This document shows, piece by piece, positions 8,564 through 17,750 of a DNA stretch of 64,000 bases; positions within the stretch are counted from its first letter, which is position 1, and the number at the start of each line of letters is the position of its first letter. The stretch spans positions 992,001 to 1,056,000 of the forward strand of contig NZ_LGIW01000015.1 of NCBI RefSeq assembly GCF_001275385.1, given 5' to 3'. The stretch comes from Exiguobacterium sp. BMC-KP. GTDB lineage: Bacteria > Bacillota > Bacilli > Exiguobacteriales > Exiguobacteriaceae. The translations under genes were made by a program, and so were the position numbers. The notes beneath the pieces were generated by a model that searched no databases, was not told the DNA's origin, and saw only the letters and a program-made list of their open reading frames with translations.

Positions 8564-9418
8564 ATGTGGCTCGAATCGATTCAACGTGTCATTGATCATA
8601 TCGAAAATCATTTAGAAGATCCGCTTGATCTCAACGTGTTGACGAAAGTGGCTCAAATGCAGCCTTATCCTTTACAACGGACATTTTCGTTTCTTGCGAT
8701 GATGACGTTGCCGGAATATATCCGGGGACGACGGCTAACACTTGCTGCACAACAGTTGATTCAAACGGACGAAAAAATCATTGATCTCGCCCTACGATTT
8801 GGTTATGAGACGCCTGAAGCTTTCTCAAAAGCCTTTAAACGACAACATGGCTGTTCTCCAACGTTGATGCGAAGCGAGCGCCGTCCGATTCACGCCTATA
8901 ACCGCCTGAGTATTCAGGTGACATTGAAAGGAATGGAGCAAATGAACTATCAACTCATCGAACGACCTGCTTTACAAATTTCCGGCTGGCGGAAAAACTT
9001 CCCGACGAAAGATGGTGCCCAACAACAGTTGATTCCATTATTTTGGAATGACGTGAACCATTCTGGTCAAGACGCTACCTTATTCAAACAAAACGATGGT
9101 CAGATTGAAGGTGTGATTGGTGTTTGCTCCAACTTTACGGAAGAATCGATGGATTATTGGATTGCGACGACAACTAAGGAAGTACTATCTGGTCAGGAAA
9201 CGATGACGATTCCAGCGAGTCTTTGGGCAACGTTCCCAGTCGTCGGTCCGATGCCGCATGCCATTCAAGAGATGTGGCATCGGATCTATCAAGAATGGCT
9301 CCCCTCACATGGATATGATCCCCTTCCTCATGCCGAACTCGAAGTCTATTCGTCAGGCGATCCGTCTGCATCTGATTATCAATCGGCTATCTGGATTCCG
9401 GTGCGTCCACGAGACTAA
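8564..9418 (+). CDS. AraC-family regulator with GyrI-like ligand domain
   Basis: A 284-residue protein. Residues 5-105 carry two helix-turn-helix motifs of AraC type (LNVLTKVAQMQPYPLQRTF, and IIDLALRFGYETPEAFSKAF with FKRQHGCSP). Residues about 122-284 form a GyrI-like effector-binding domain (YQLIERPALQISGWR to LEVYSSGD). This is the Rob-like order with the DNA-binding part first. Such regulators usually sense small hydrophobic or cationic compounds. The ATG follows AAGGAGGTG. It sits between two PaaK-like genes, so it is a likely regulator of one or both. Confidence 0.9.
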   Translation: MWLESIQRVIDHIENHLEDPLDLNVLTKVAQMQPYPLQRTFSFLAMMTLPEYIRGRRLTLAAQQLIQTDEKIIDLALRFGYETPEAFSKAFKRQHGCSPTLMRSERRPIHAYNRLSIQVTLKGMEQMNYQLIERPALQISGWRKNFPTKDGAQQQLIPLFWNDVNHSGQDATLFKQNDGQIEGVIGVCSNFTEESMDYWIATTTKEVLSGQETMTIPASLWATFPVVGPMPHAIQEMWHRIYQEWLPSHGYDPLPHAELEVYSSGDPSASDYQSAIWIPVRPRD

Positions 9419-9435
9419 GTTCTTTCCAACACTAA

Positions 9436-9465
9436 AAGGCGAGGTCAGCGCTGACCTCGCCTTTA
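9436..9465. terminator. Perfect palindromic bidirectional terminator
   Basis: A 30-bp perfect palindrome made of two 15-base arms (AAAGGCGAGGTCAGC and its complement) with no unpaired loop, between the convergent AraC gene and PaaK-like copy 2. Confidence 0.85.
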
Positions 9466-9477
9466 TCAAGTTATTCA

Positions 9478-10827
9478 TCAGACGTACTGTTGTTTGATCA
9501 ATAACGTTTTTCCGCTGATTTCTTTCGGAATTTCGGATACTGCTCGCATGACGACATTTAATTGTCCGTCAAACAATCGATCTAAGATGAAAAATAGTTT
9601 TTTCTCATGTTCTGTTTCAAAACACCGCTCATCCGGTACATATAAAAGAATGACCTCATCTTGCGTCTCTTGAATATATTGTACGCGTTCGATACAGTTC
9701 GGGAACGCCCGAACGATGCCAGCGAGTTCGCCTTCAAAAACACGATGTCCGTTTCTTAACTGAATGAAGCTTCGCCCGCGTCCGTCGATTGAAGCAATAA
9801 TTGGTCCTTGGTGACCGCACGGACATGTTTCTTGACTCATTGTCATACGATCGCCGACGCGGTATCGGACAAGCGGCGTCCCATGTGTATCAAAACTCGT
9901 GACGAGAATTTCCCCATCTTCATCGCGTTCAATGATTCCCATCTCATAATGGAGATGTTTTTTTCCATACGGACATTCTGCGACAATCGGTGCCCCTTCT
10001 GACGACGCATACTGATCATAGATGGGTGCATGAAAGACGTCTTCGACGAGTGCTCGTTCTTCTGCCGTCATCATCTCTGCCGTTGGAAAAATCGCTTTCG
10101 GACGAAACGTACAGGTCATGCCATACTTTTTAGCATATCGCGCCACTTCAATCATTCCTGAAGGCAATCCGTCAATCGATTCTGGCTGAAACCGATTGAG
10201 TTGTTCGATGTATGCAGCAGCCGTTTTCGGATTGATGTTCTTAATCGAAAACAACATCTGATTGATGACTTTGTTCGTCCGCCAATAAACGGGTGCCTTT
10301 TGCTGAGGTGACGCTAGTGTTTGACCTGTAAAACTCGCACGACGCATCCCTTGATCGACTCCATGGGTCCACTTGAAAAAGTCGAGATGTGCCATCCGGA
10401 TTTGCATATCTTCTTTCGTGTAATGGACTTGAATCGACTTTCCTGTCGTCCCGCCTGTTTTTCCGAGAATCGGCGCGTGAACTCGAGCATGGACGGCTTC
10501 GTTCTGCTGTCGTAAGAGTTCCTTAGTCAATGGTGGAATCTGTTTTAGTTCGTCGATTGACCGTAAGGGAAGATTCAAAGAGATTGAAGAAAATAATTCT
10601 TCATAATATGGACTATACGTTTGGCAAAAGGAGAGGAAGTCGTTCAATCGCAGCAACTGTTCTGCTTGTACGTCATTTGACTGCCCAATCTTCTGCTTCA
10701 GCTCTTGTAACCGTTGCTGGTACGTTGCACCGTAACGTTCGTGGAACAGACGACGTCCTTGTAACGTTGTCAACAAGTTTTGAATGAAGATCGGTGAATG
10801 AAAGTAGATTGATTCTTTGAGCTGCAT
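9478..10827 (-). CDS. PaaK/CapK-like adenylate-forming ligase, copy 2
   Basis: A 449-residue paralogue of the enzyme at 7039-8391, collinear from the first residues (LKESIYFHSPIFIQNLL) to the C-terminal SGKTLLIK. It keeps GKTGGTTGKS, YASSEGAPIV, FDTHGTPLVRYRVGDRM and CPCGHQGP. The two copies differ mostly in the N-terminal quarter and the far C-terminus, consistent with an old local duplication and possible substrate divergence. The ATG follows AAGGAGTG. It is convergent with the AraC gene. No acyl carrier protein, reductase or polysaccharide cluster is nearby to show the substrate. Confidence 0.85.
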   Translation of the reverse strand: MQLKESIYFHSPIFIQNLLTTLQGRRLFHERYGATYQQRLQELKQKIGQSNDVQAEQLLRLNDFLSFCQTYSPYYEELFSSISLNLPLRSIDELKQIPPLTKELLRQQNEAVHARVHAPILGKTGGTTGKSIQVHYTKEDMQIRMAHLDFFKWTHGVDQGMRRASFTGQTLASPQQKAPVYWRTNKVINQMLFSIKNINPKTAAAYIEQLNRFQPESIDGLPSGMIEVARYAKKYGMTCTFRPKAIFPTAEMMTAEERALVEDVFHAPIYDQYASSEGAPIVAECPYGKKHLHYEMGIIERDEDGEILVTSFDTHGTPLVRYRVGDRMTMSQETCPCGHQGPIIASIDGRGRSFIQLRNGHRVFEGELAGIVRAFPNCIERVQYIQETQDEVILLYVPDERCFETEHEKKLFFILDRLFDGQLNVVMRAVSEIPKEISGKTLLIKQQYV

Positions 10828-11088
10828 GATGTCACTCCTTCCATAGTTTGACCACCTTTTACTGATACTTTCATCTTATTTCCAGTCGTCGCCCATCTCA
10901 ATTAGTTCTTCGTGAATAAACTTAGCTTTTATTTTCATGGCGATTTATTTTTATGAACTTCGATTCACAAACATCTTCTCATTCGTATTCTAAATTACAA
11001 CTTTATCTCTATTTATTAATCACACAAAAAATCTGGACAACGAAGTGTCTACTTACTTCGTTGTCCAGATTTTTTGTGTGATTACAAT
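10828..11088. other. Intergenic region without a gene
   Basis: This 261-base AT-rich stretch holds the 5' region of PaaK-like copy 2 and the long hairpin at 11018-11083. I found no ORF with a ribosome binding site and no further repeats. Confidence 0.6.
11018..11083. terminator. Very long perfect hairpin, likely terminator
   Basis: Two 29-base arms (beginning AATCACACAAAAAATCTGG and ending in its exact complement) are perfectly paired around an 8-base loop, GTCTACTT. The hairpin starts 5 bases after the stop codon of the minus-strand DUF6075-like gene. It carries internal A and T runs within the stem, so terminator function is likely. The length is unusual. Confidence 0.75.
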
Positions 11089-11481
11089 TCATAACCTAGA
11101 TGTTTGCCTTTCAAGCACTCTCATTCCATAAGTCCGCAATTTAATGGATTCAAGCACGATCATCATCTGTTGCTCATCCAATCGCTCAATCAGCTCGATG
11201 ATCGTAATCGTTGTCCGACCGTTATAGAGCTGAACAAGTAAGTTAGCAATGACGTCTTTACTCGCGTCTAAAAATCGTTCTGCTAGAAATTCACGATCAA
11301 AAAACTCACCGCTGTCCGGGAAAAAATAGTCTGAGAAGCGCTCTAGTATTTGTGGATGTGCAGTGGCAAGATACAGCATTGAAAGCATTGCCGAATCCTG
11401 TCGTTGTCTTGGTTTCAAGCGTCTCCACAACAGATCGAATCGTCGCTCATGTCCATCTTGCATGAATTGTATCGTCTGCAT
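11089..11481 (-). CDS. DUF6075-like hypothetical protein
   Basis: A 130-residue, probably soluble helical protein. The pattern HERRFDLLWRRLKP, then LSMLYLATAHPQI, then LVQLYNG and a closing ALESIKLR-like element (VLESIKLR) resembles DUF6075 proteins of Bacillota, whose function is not known. The ATG at 11481 has a GAGGGGGC-type site upstream. It is monocistronic, with a very long hairpin directly after the stop. The family assignment rests on motif memory and is moderate. Confidence 0.55.
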   Translation of the reverse strand: MQTIQFMQDGHERRFDLLWRRLKPRQRQDSAMLSMLYLATAHPQILERFSDYFFPDSGEFFDREFLAERFLDASKDVIANLLVQLYNGRTTITIIELIERLDEQQMMIVLESIKLRTYGMRVLERQTSRL

Positions 11482-11633
11482 GGTTGAAGCCCCCTCTTTT
11501 TAATCCATTTCCTCATTTTGTCTTCATATATCTCTATTCCCTATTCCATTCAACTGAATCGTCATGGTCTCGCGATTGAATCAACTTAATTGAGGGTACA
11601 TTACAACAGATAATGAGAGAGGAGTTTTCACCC

Positions 11634-13058
11634 ATGTCAACGCGTTTAGCTTTAGCCGGAGCTACTGGATACATCGGTCACAATTTACTGAATGAATTAA
11701 AGAAAAAATATGACGTCATTGCCCTTTCACGAAATGGTGATGATAAAGACAATGAAGAACGCGTCGAGTGGCGATCGTGCGATCTTTTTTCCCTTGACAA
11801 TACGATTGATGGTATGAAAGGTGCAGACATCGCTGTTTATCTCGTACATTCGATGATGCCTTCAGCTAAATTGACGCAAGGATCGTTTGAAAATATGGAC
11901 TTACTGTTAGCCGATAACTTTGCTCGTGCTGCAAAAGAAAATGGTATCCGACAAATCATCTATTTGAGTGGTATTATCCCCGAGGAGACAGAAGATCTAT
12001 CCCGTCACTTAAAAAGTCGCCTCGAAGTCGAACGCGTTCTCGGTGCTTACGGGACACCAGTGACGACGATTCGTGCCGCATTGATCGTTGGTCCAAAAGG
12101 CTCATCGTTCCCGATCTTATCAAAACTCGTTAAACGACTACCGATCATGGCATTGCCACGATGGACGCGCAATAAGACGCACCCTGTTGCTTTACCCGAC
12201 GTCATTCATGCGCTCGGTGAAAGTGTCGACCGTGATGACGTCAAAGATCGCGCAATCGATATCGGTGGACCGGAAGCGATGACCTATAAAGAGATGATTC
12301 TTAAAACAGCAGATATCATGGGGAAACGTCAACCGACGATCGACATACCTTTGCTGACCGTTAAATTGTCTCGTCTGTGGGTCACACTCGTATCTGGCGA
12401 ACCGAAGGAAACCGTCTATCCACTCGTCGAAAGCATGGTGCATGAGATGGTCGCCGATCCAGAAAAAATGGTTCCAGGTATCAGTGATGGGAAAATCACA
12501 TTTGAACAGTCGGTTCGAGATGCGTTAAAAGAAGAAGAGGAACAACAAGGCTCTTCGTCCTCCTCTTCTTCAAAACCAGACGTCCTTGACGTTCGTTCAG
12601 TGCAACGTGTCCTTCTCCCGAAGGAGCGCGATGCTGACTGGGCTGCCGACGATTATATGGACTGGTTGTCATCATTTGCGCGCCCCTTCCTATCATCATC
12701 CGTGAAGGATCAAGTCGTCGGAATCCATATTCCGTTTTACGAACAACCCCTTCTTGAACTGACGAAGGAGCCGGTCCACGATCGGCAAATGGCGACGTAC
12801 CGGATTACCGGTGGCCTGTTCGCAAAAGTTGCACAAGATAGCCGTGGACGGATTGAATTCCGACAAATCCCAGGTACACAGGAATGTATCATCGCCATCC
12901 ATGAGTTCGTTCCTGCGTTGCCATGGGTACTCTATAAGGCGACTCAGGCAAATGTTCATTTACTCGTCATGTACCTCTTTAAATTACACTTGTTACGTCG
13001 GGTTCACTCGACTGAACAAGAATCAACACATGCGGACGAAATCGTTCCGTCGACTTAA
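11634..13058 (+). CDS. YbjT-like NAD(P)-binding SDR protein
   Basis: A 474-residue atypical SDR. The N-terminal Rossmann domain begins LALAGATGYIGHNLL (residues 5-19), with IYLSGIIP and IRAALIVGP later. A Ser/Glu-rich linker (EEEEQQGSSSSSSS) near residue 305 precedes a second domain of about 150 residues. Length and two-part layout are like E. coli YbjT (NAD-binding domain plus DUF2867-like domain). The substrate is unknown. The start was set at ATG 11634, since GAGAGGAG lies just before it; the upstream ATG at 11613 overlaps that site. A terminator follows, then dynA. Confidence 0.8.
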   Translation: MSTRLALAGATGYIGHNLLNELKKKYDVIALSRNGDDKDNEERVEWRSCDLFSLDNTIDGMKGADIAVYLVHSMMPSAKLTQGSFENMDLLLADNFARAAKENGIRQIIYLSGIIPEETEDLSRHLKSRLEVERVLGAYGTPVTTIRAALIVGPKGSSFPILSKLVKRLPIMALPRWTRNKTHPVALPDVIHALGESVDRDDVKDRAIDIGGPEAMTYKEMILKTADIMGKRQPTIDIPLLTVKLSRLWVTLVSGEPKETVYPLVESMVHEMVADPEKMVPGISDGKITFEQSVRDALKEEEEQQGSSSSSSSKPDVLDVRSVQRVLLPKERDADWAADDYMDWLSSFARPFLSSSVKDQVVGIHIPFYEQPLLELTKEPVHDRQMATYRITGGLFAKVAQDSRGRIEFRQIPGTQECIIAIHEFVPALPWVLYKATQANVHLLVMYLFKLHLLRRVHSTEQESTHADEIVPST

Positions 13059-13066
13059 TCAGCATC

Positions 13067-13101
13067 AACGATCCTCCCCTTGCCGGGCGGATCGTTTTTT
13101 T
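13067..13101 (+). terminator. Terminator after YbjT-like gene
   Basis: AACGATCC pairs with GGATCGTT around a partly paired GC-rich loop, followed by a seven-T run. Confidence 0.8.
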
Positions 13102-13178
13102 GTCGCTTCCAGAAGGATGACGAAACTGAAAAAATCGTGATACACTGAACGGTGACTGAAAGAAAGGGGTTTCATCGC

Positions 13179-16100
13179 ATGCGCTCATTTGAGGAACGAT
13201 TAACGAACCAGCTCGAGGCGACCGCTTCACTCGCCACATTGATTCAACCTTCAACGGATCAACTCCGTTTAGATAAATTAGATAAATTCGCCATGAAGTT
13301 ACTGAAACGAGAGTTCACGATTGCGTTTGCCGGACATTTCTCGGCCGGAAAGTCGAGCATGATCAATGCTTTAACAGGTGAGTCCGTCTTACCAACGAGT
13401 CCGATTCCGACAAGTGCGAACATCGTGACACTTCAGCAAGGTGACGCCGATGAAGCGATCGTTCACTTTCATGAACGACCTTCTGTACGCTTAACAAACG
13501 AAGAACAACATGAACACCTTCAATCGCTTGGAAGAAGTGGCGATGTCCGGCAAATCGATTTGACGCATGCCGCGTCTGAGCTTCCATCTGGTCTCGTCTT
13601 GATGGATACTCCAGGGGTCGACTCGGTTGACGACGCCCACCGTGTATCAACGGAATCGGCATTACACTTAGCAGACATCTTGTTTTATGTCATGGACTAC
13701 AACCATGTCCAATCGGAATTGAACTTCATGGTGACCGATGAATTACAATCCGCAGTACCTGAATTGTATTTAATCGTCAACCAAATCGATAAACATCGTG
13801 ATGATGAACTATCCTTTGAGGCGTTCCGTCGCTCGGTCCATGCCTCATTCGCGGAGCACGGTGTTGTGCCAAAAGGCATCTTCTTTACGAGCTTACGGAA
13901 CCCAGGTCATCCACACAACGACTTCACAGAAGTCGAACAACTGGTCAAAAAAAGCATTCGCGATGCTCAACCAAAATTATTGACTTCCGCTACCCTAACA
14001 CTTGAAAGTCTTCATCAGGAGCATATGAGTTTTCTTACTCGCCTCGTCTCGGAAGCCGATGAGACAATGGCAGAGCAGTTAAATAATGCTGAACGAAACG
14101 ATCCGACAACGGTGCAAGCAGCGTTAGCACATGTATCGCATCAATTAGAAGCGCGTCAACCAGACCGCTGGGTACAGACATTTTCTCTGCACCGAGATCA
14201 GCTCTTGAAAAACGCGACGTTGATGCCGTTTGAGTTACGTGAGAAGATGCGTCGTTTCCTCGAATCCCGTCAGCGTGATTTCAAGGTCGGACTATTCCGT
14301 AGTACGAAAAAAACGGAAGCGGCTCAAGCAGAGATTGCGCAAGACGTCATGCGTGCCTATCAGACGGTCACGGCGTCCGAAATTTCGCTCCACCTTCGTA
14401 ACTTGATGAAACAATCATTACGCGAACTTGATCTCTTGCAGGATACACACATCGTGACGATCGATCAGTTATCACTTGATCCACCGCTTTCCGTACTCGA
14501 AAGTGCATTACCAACCGGCATTACGATTACAGGGGAATCGGTGCTTCAGTTTACGAATCGTGTTGTCGAGCAGACGCAGGCTTGGTTCGTCAAAGAGACG
14601 AACGCGTGGCGGGAACGCGTACGCCAAGAGTTAACGGTGGCTTTCCCGAAAGAACAAGCCGAACTATTGCAACAACAAACGCTCCTGCAGCAAAAGTGGG
14701 ATAGTGTTCAGACCTGGCAACAGGCTACTGCGGCTCTCGCGCGCTATGAGAGTGGTGTTGTCAATCCGTCTGAAACGCAACTCGAACAAGCACGAACTCA
14801 AGTTTCTGTTTGGAAAGAACAATTGGTGCAGCAGGAAGCAGCGATCGTTTCCTTTACAGGTTTTGAGTCGGTGACAGAGGCAACTGCGTTTGAACTTGCA
14901 ACGACGATGACCGAACAACAGCCTGTCCGTTATGCGCCAGAAGACGTAGCTCAAATTCGTCACTACTTGAATGGACTACAAGGGTTTGAAGAAGCCGTTG
15001 CTTATTTAAATGACAAACTAGACCGACTGACACATCAGTCATTCACGATCGCCTTATTTGGTGCCTTTAGTGCTGGGAAATCATCATTTTGTAATGCCTT
15101 GCTCGGAAATAAGGTACTTCCAGTCTCTCCGAATCCAACGACGGCTTCCATCAACCGGATTCATCCCGTTGATGACAAACACGCTCATGGTACTGCAGAA
15201 GTCACGTTCAAGTCGGAAGCTGCAATGGTTGAGGATTTAAATGAAGCGATGATGAACACGATGACGTTTGAGTCAACCAAACAAGCATACGAGACGCTCT
15301 TGCCACGTGCTGCCACGTTGACGGATCCATTCCTTCGCGCCTTCTTGAAGGGATTCCCTGACGTCCATGCCTTCATCGGAACCGTCCAGACCGTTGACGA
15401 GGAAGCATTTAGATCCTATGTCGCAAAAGAAGAGCGAAGCTGTTTCGTTGATGTCATCGATTTCTACTACGATAGTCCGTTAACACGACTCGGGGTCACG
15501 CTCGTCGATACACCAGGAGCCGATTCAATCAATGCTCGTCATACGGATGTTGCTTTTGATTACATCAAAAATGCCGATGCGATTTTATTCGTCACCTATT
15601 TTAATCATGCCTTCGCTCGGGCAGATCGTGAATTCTTGATTCAACTCGGTCGTGTTAAAGACGCGTTTGAACTCGATAAGATGTTCTTCCTCGTTAATGC
15701 GATCGATCTCGCTTCCTCAGACAGTGAACGTCAAGATGTCTTGAATTATGTCGCGACGGAACTCCAACGCTTCGGGATTCGGTCGCCGCGGCTTTACGGG
15801 GTCTCGAGTCTACAAGGACTCGCTGAAAAACAACAAGGACTAACCGAAGCGACATCCGGTTTACCTGTATTCGAGGAGGCATTCCATCACTTCTTAGCAG
15901 AAGACTTGACCGGACTCGCTAAAGTTTCCTTATCGGAGCAGACGGAAAAGACCGTCCAACGACTCGAACGGTTCATTGCTGCAACAGAAGCGAACCTCTT
16001 ACGAAAAGAAGAACGATTGATTGAGCTGTCTGCGTTAGAACAACAAGTGACGGATCGGTTCCAAGAGAATCGCGCCGCTTTGATCGAGCCTGCGCTGAAA

Positions 16101-16769
16101 GCGGAAATCCACGAATTGTTGCACCATGTCGTACAGCGCATTTACTATCGTTTCCCTGACTTTTTCAAAGAAGCGTACAATCCAGTCCGCTTCGCACAAG
16201 CAGCTAAGGCGGCGGCACTACAAGATGCATTGACAGAATTATTAACGTTTCTTCGGTTTGATTTTGAACAGGAGCTACGGGTCACGCATTTCCGTATCGA
16301 TCAATGGCTTGAAGCAGCGTTGATCCGTCGACAACAAGAAGAGCAACAACTCCTTGAACAATGGAACGAATCGTTCCAGCTCGCGCCAGTTACAGTATCT
16401 CCATTGGGCGAGATGACCTTCGATGGTCCCTTCCAGGATGCGACACCTTACGTCAGCGTAAAACGCCACTTCCGGAATGCAAAAGCCTTTTTCGAGAAAA
16501 ACGAGAAGGAACAGCTTAAAGAGGAACTTGCGACGTTAACGAAACAGGATGCACTCACGTATACCGCTGTTCAAGAAGAACGATTGCTTGCAGTCGCAAT
16601 GGCACATCTAGATGTTTCCTTGACGTCTCTTTCAGAGAATCTGTTACGCCAAGCACTTGAACAACTCGAGAGTGAACGCGCGACGTTACAGGAACAAGAG
16701 ACGCTGACGCCTTATAAACAAGCAGCCGATCAGATCCGTCGTCAGACGCAACACGTCACATCATCCTAA
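13179..16769 (+). CDS. dynA: Dynamin-family GTPase with two fused dynamin modules
   Basis: A 1196-residue protein with two complete dynamin-like GTPase modules in tandem. The first has GHFSAGKSS near residue 52 and MDTPGVDS near 141; the second has GAFSAGKSS near 628 and VDTPGADS near 775. Each is followed by long helical, coiled-coil-rich segments. Length and architecture match B. subtilis DynA (YpbR, about 1190 residues), a membrane-bound protein that tethers and fuses membranes and helps cells withstand phage and membrane damage. The start was set at ATG 13179, 9 bases after AAAGGGG; the GTG at 13152 has no ribosome binding site. Single-gene unit. Confidence 0.95.
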   Translation: MRSFEERLTNQLEATASLATLIQPSTDQLRLDKLDKFAMKLLKREFTIAFAGHFSAGKSSMINALTGESVLPTSPIPTSANIVTLQQGDADEAIVHFHERPSVRLTNEEQHEHLQSLGRSGDVRQIDLTHAASELPSGLVLMDTPGVDSVDDAHRVSTESALHLADILFYVMDYNHVQSELNFMVTDELQSAVPELYLIVNQIDKHRDDELSFEAFRRSVHASFAEHGVVPKGIFFTSLRNPGHPHNDFTEVEQLVKKSIRDAQPKLLTSATLTLESLHQEHMSFLTRLVSEADETMAEQLNNAERNDPTTVQAALAHVSHQLEARQPDRWVQTFSLHRDQLLKNATLMPFELREKMRRFLESRQRDFKVGLFRSTKKTEAAQAEIAQDVMRAYQTVTASEISLHLRNLMKQSLRELDLLQDTHIVTIDQLSLDPPLSVLESALPTGITITGESVLQFTNRVVEQTQAWFVKETNAWRERVRQELTVAFPKEQAELLQQQTLLQQKWDSVQTWQQATAALARYESGVVNPSETQLEQARTQVSVWKEQLVQQEAAIVSFTGFESVTEATAFELATTMTEQQPVRYAPEDVAQIRHYLNGLQGFEEAVAYLNDKLDRLTHQSFTIALFGAFSAGKSSFCNALLGNKVLPVSPNPTTASINRIHPVDDKHAHGTAEVTFKSEAAMVEDLNEAMMNTMTFESTKQAYETLLPRAATLTDPFLRAFLKGFPDVHAFIGTVQTVDEEAFRSYVAKEERSCFVDVIDFYYDSPLTRLGVTLVDTPGADSINARHTDVAFDYIKNADAILFVTYFNHAFARADREFLIQLGRVKDAFELDKMFFLVNAIDLASSDSERQDVLNYVATELQRFGIRSPRLYGVSSLQGLAEKQQGLTEATSGLPVFEEAFHHFLAEDLTGLAKVSLSEQTEKTVQRLERFIAATEANLLRKEERLIELSALEQQVTDRFQENRAALIEPALKAEIHELLHHVVQRIYYRFPDFFKEAYNPVRFAQAAKAAALQDALTELLTFLRFDFEQELRVTHFRIDQWLEAALIRRQQEEQQLLEQWNESFQLAPVTVSPLGEMTFDGPFQDATPYVSVKRHFRNAKAFFEKNEKEQLKEELATLTKQDALTYTAVQEERLLAVAMAHLDVSLTSLSENLLRQALEQLESERATLQEQETLTPYKQAADQIRRQTQHVTSS

Positions 16770-16783
16770 ATAGTTCAATCAAT

Positions 16784-16820
16784 AAAGACCGAAGCGCGAT
16801 GTGCTCCGGTCTTTTTGTTG
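16784..16820. terminator. Bidirectional terminator between dynA and LysR gene
   Basis: AAAGACCG pairs with CGGTCTTT in a stem with one mismatch and a short loop, followed by T-rich sequence between convergent genes. Confidence 0.8.
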
Positions 16821-16829
16821 TATTTTTCA

Positions 16830-17738
16830 TCATCGAGCGGGAGTCGGCCAGTACGATTGAAAATAGTGAACGATGTATTGGTGGACGTGTCGGACGACGG
16901 GTCTCAAGTCTGTGCCAACAAGTCGATTTAATGAGACATCCCATAACATTGGCGGATCAAACGGGATAATCCTAACATCATCCGCATGATGGAAACGGAG
17001 AATCGGTTCCGGGAGGATCGAGATGACATCGAGTTCTTGAACCATCCCGATCAATAAGTCCCACGCCCCTGACATGAAGAAGATATTCGGTTCTTGCTGT
17101 ACCTTTCGAAACTCTGAAAGTATTTGATGATGCAACATGAATCGGTCGTTCAAGATTACGAGTGGTTCGTCTCCGATGTCGAGATACGAAATAGCGGCTT
17201 TTGCTTGAAAAGGATGGTTCGGACGAACCGCCACGACAACCTCATCTTCAATCAATCGAAAACGTTCAATGCCGTATGATTCACCTGGTTCGATTAATAC
17301 CGCTAAATCAAGTTCTTCGAGCAACAGCCGTCGCTTCAGTTCAAATGCTCCTTCTTCAATGATTTCAAGCTCAATTCCAGGATGTTCCGCCATGAACTTC
17401 GGAATCAACTGTGAAAACAAGACTGGTAAGATAACCGGTGGGATCCCAAGTCGGACTTTTCCTCGAACGACGCTTGATCGTTCACGTAGATGTCCCATTA
17501 ACGCTTGATGTCGTGCTAGAACGATTTTCGCATCCTCATACAATTGACGTCCTGTTTCGGATAATCCTGTCAACCGTCCATGTTTACGAATGAACAGTTC
17601 AACTTGTTCGATCTGTTCGAAATCGCGTATCATCTGACTCAGCGCCGGTTGGGAAATCGACAAGTGCTTCGAGGCACGTGTTAAGTTATACCCGTGCTCG
17701 ACAATCGTCGTAAAAAAGAGTAACTGTCGAATATCCAT
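16830..17738 (-). CDS. LysR-family transcriptional regulator
   Basis: A 302-residue LysR-type regulator. The N-terminal winged helix-turn-helix spans about residues 1-60 (HGYNLTRASKHLSISQPALSQ is its core), with a linker helix to 85. The effector domain (VRLGIPPVILPVLFSQLIP onward) resembles those of CidR/CitR-type members. Target genes are unknown. It starts 12 bases after the corA stop codon with its own AGGGGAG site, so it is probably co-transcribed with corA or read from an internal promoter. No divergently transcribed gene is adjacent, so the usual positional clue to its target is missing. Confidence 0.9.
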   Translation of the reverse strand: MDIRQLLFFTTIVEHGYNLTRASKHLSISQPALSQMIRDFEQIEQVELFIRKHGRLTGLSETGRQLYEDAKIVLARHQALMGHLRERSSVVRGKVRLGIPPVILPVLFSQLIPKFMAEHPGIELEIIEEGAFELKRRLLLEELDLAVLIEPGESYGIERFRLIEDEVVVAVRPNHPFQAKAAISYLDIGDEPLVILNDRFMLHHQILSEFRKVQQEPNIFFMSGAWDLLIGMVQELDVISILPEPILRFHHADDVRIIPFDPPMLWDVSLNRLVGTDLRPVVRHVHQYIVHYFQSYWPTPAR

Positions 17739-17750
17739 CTACATCTCCCC

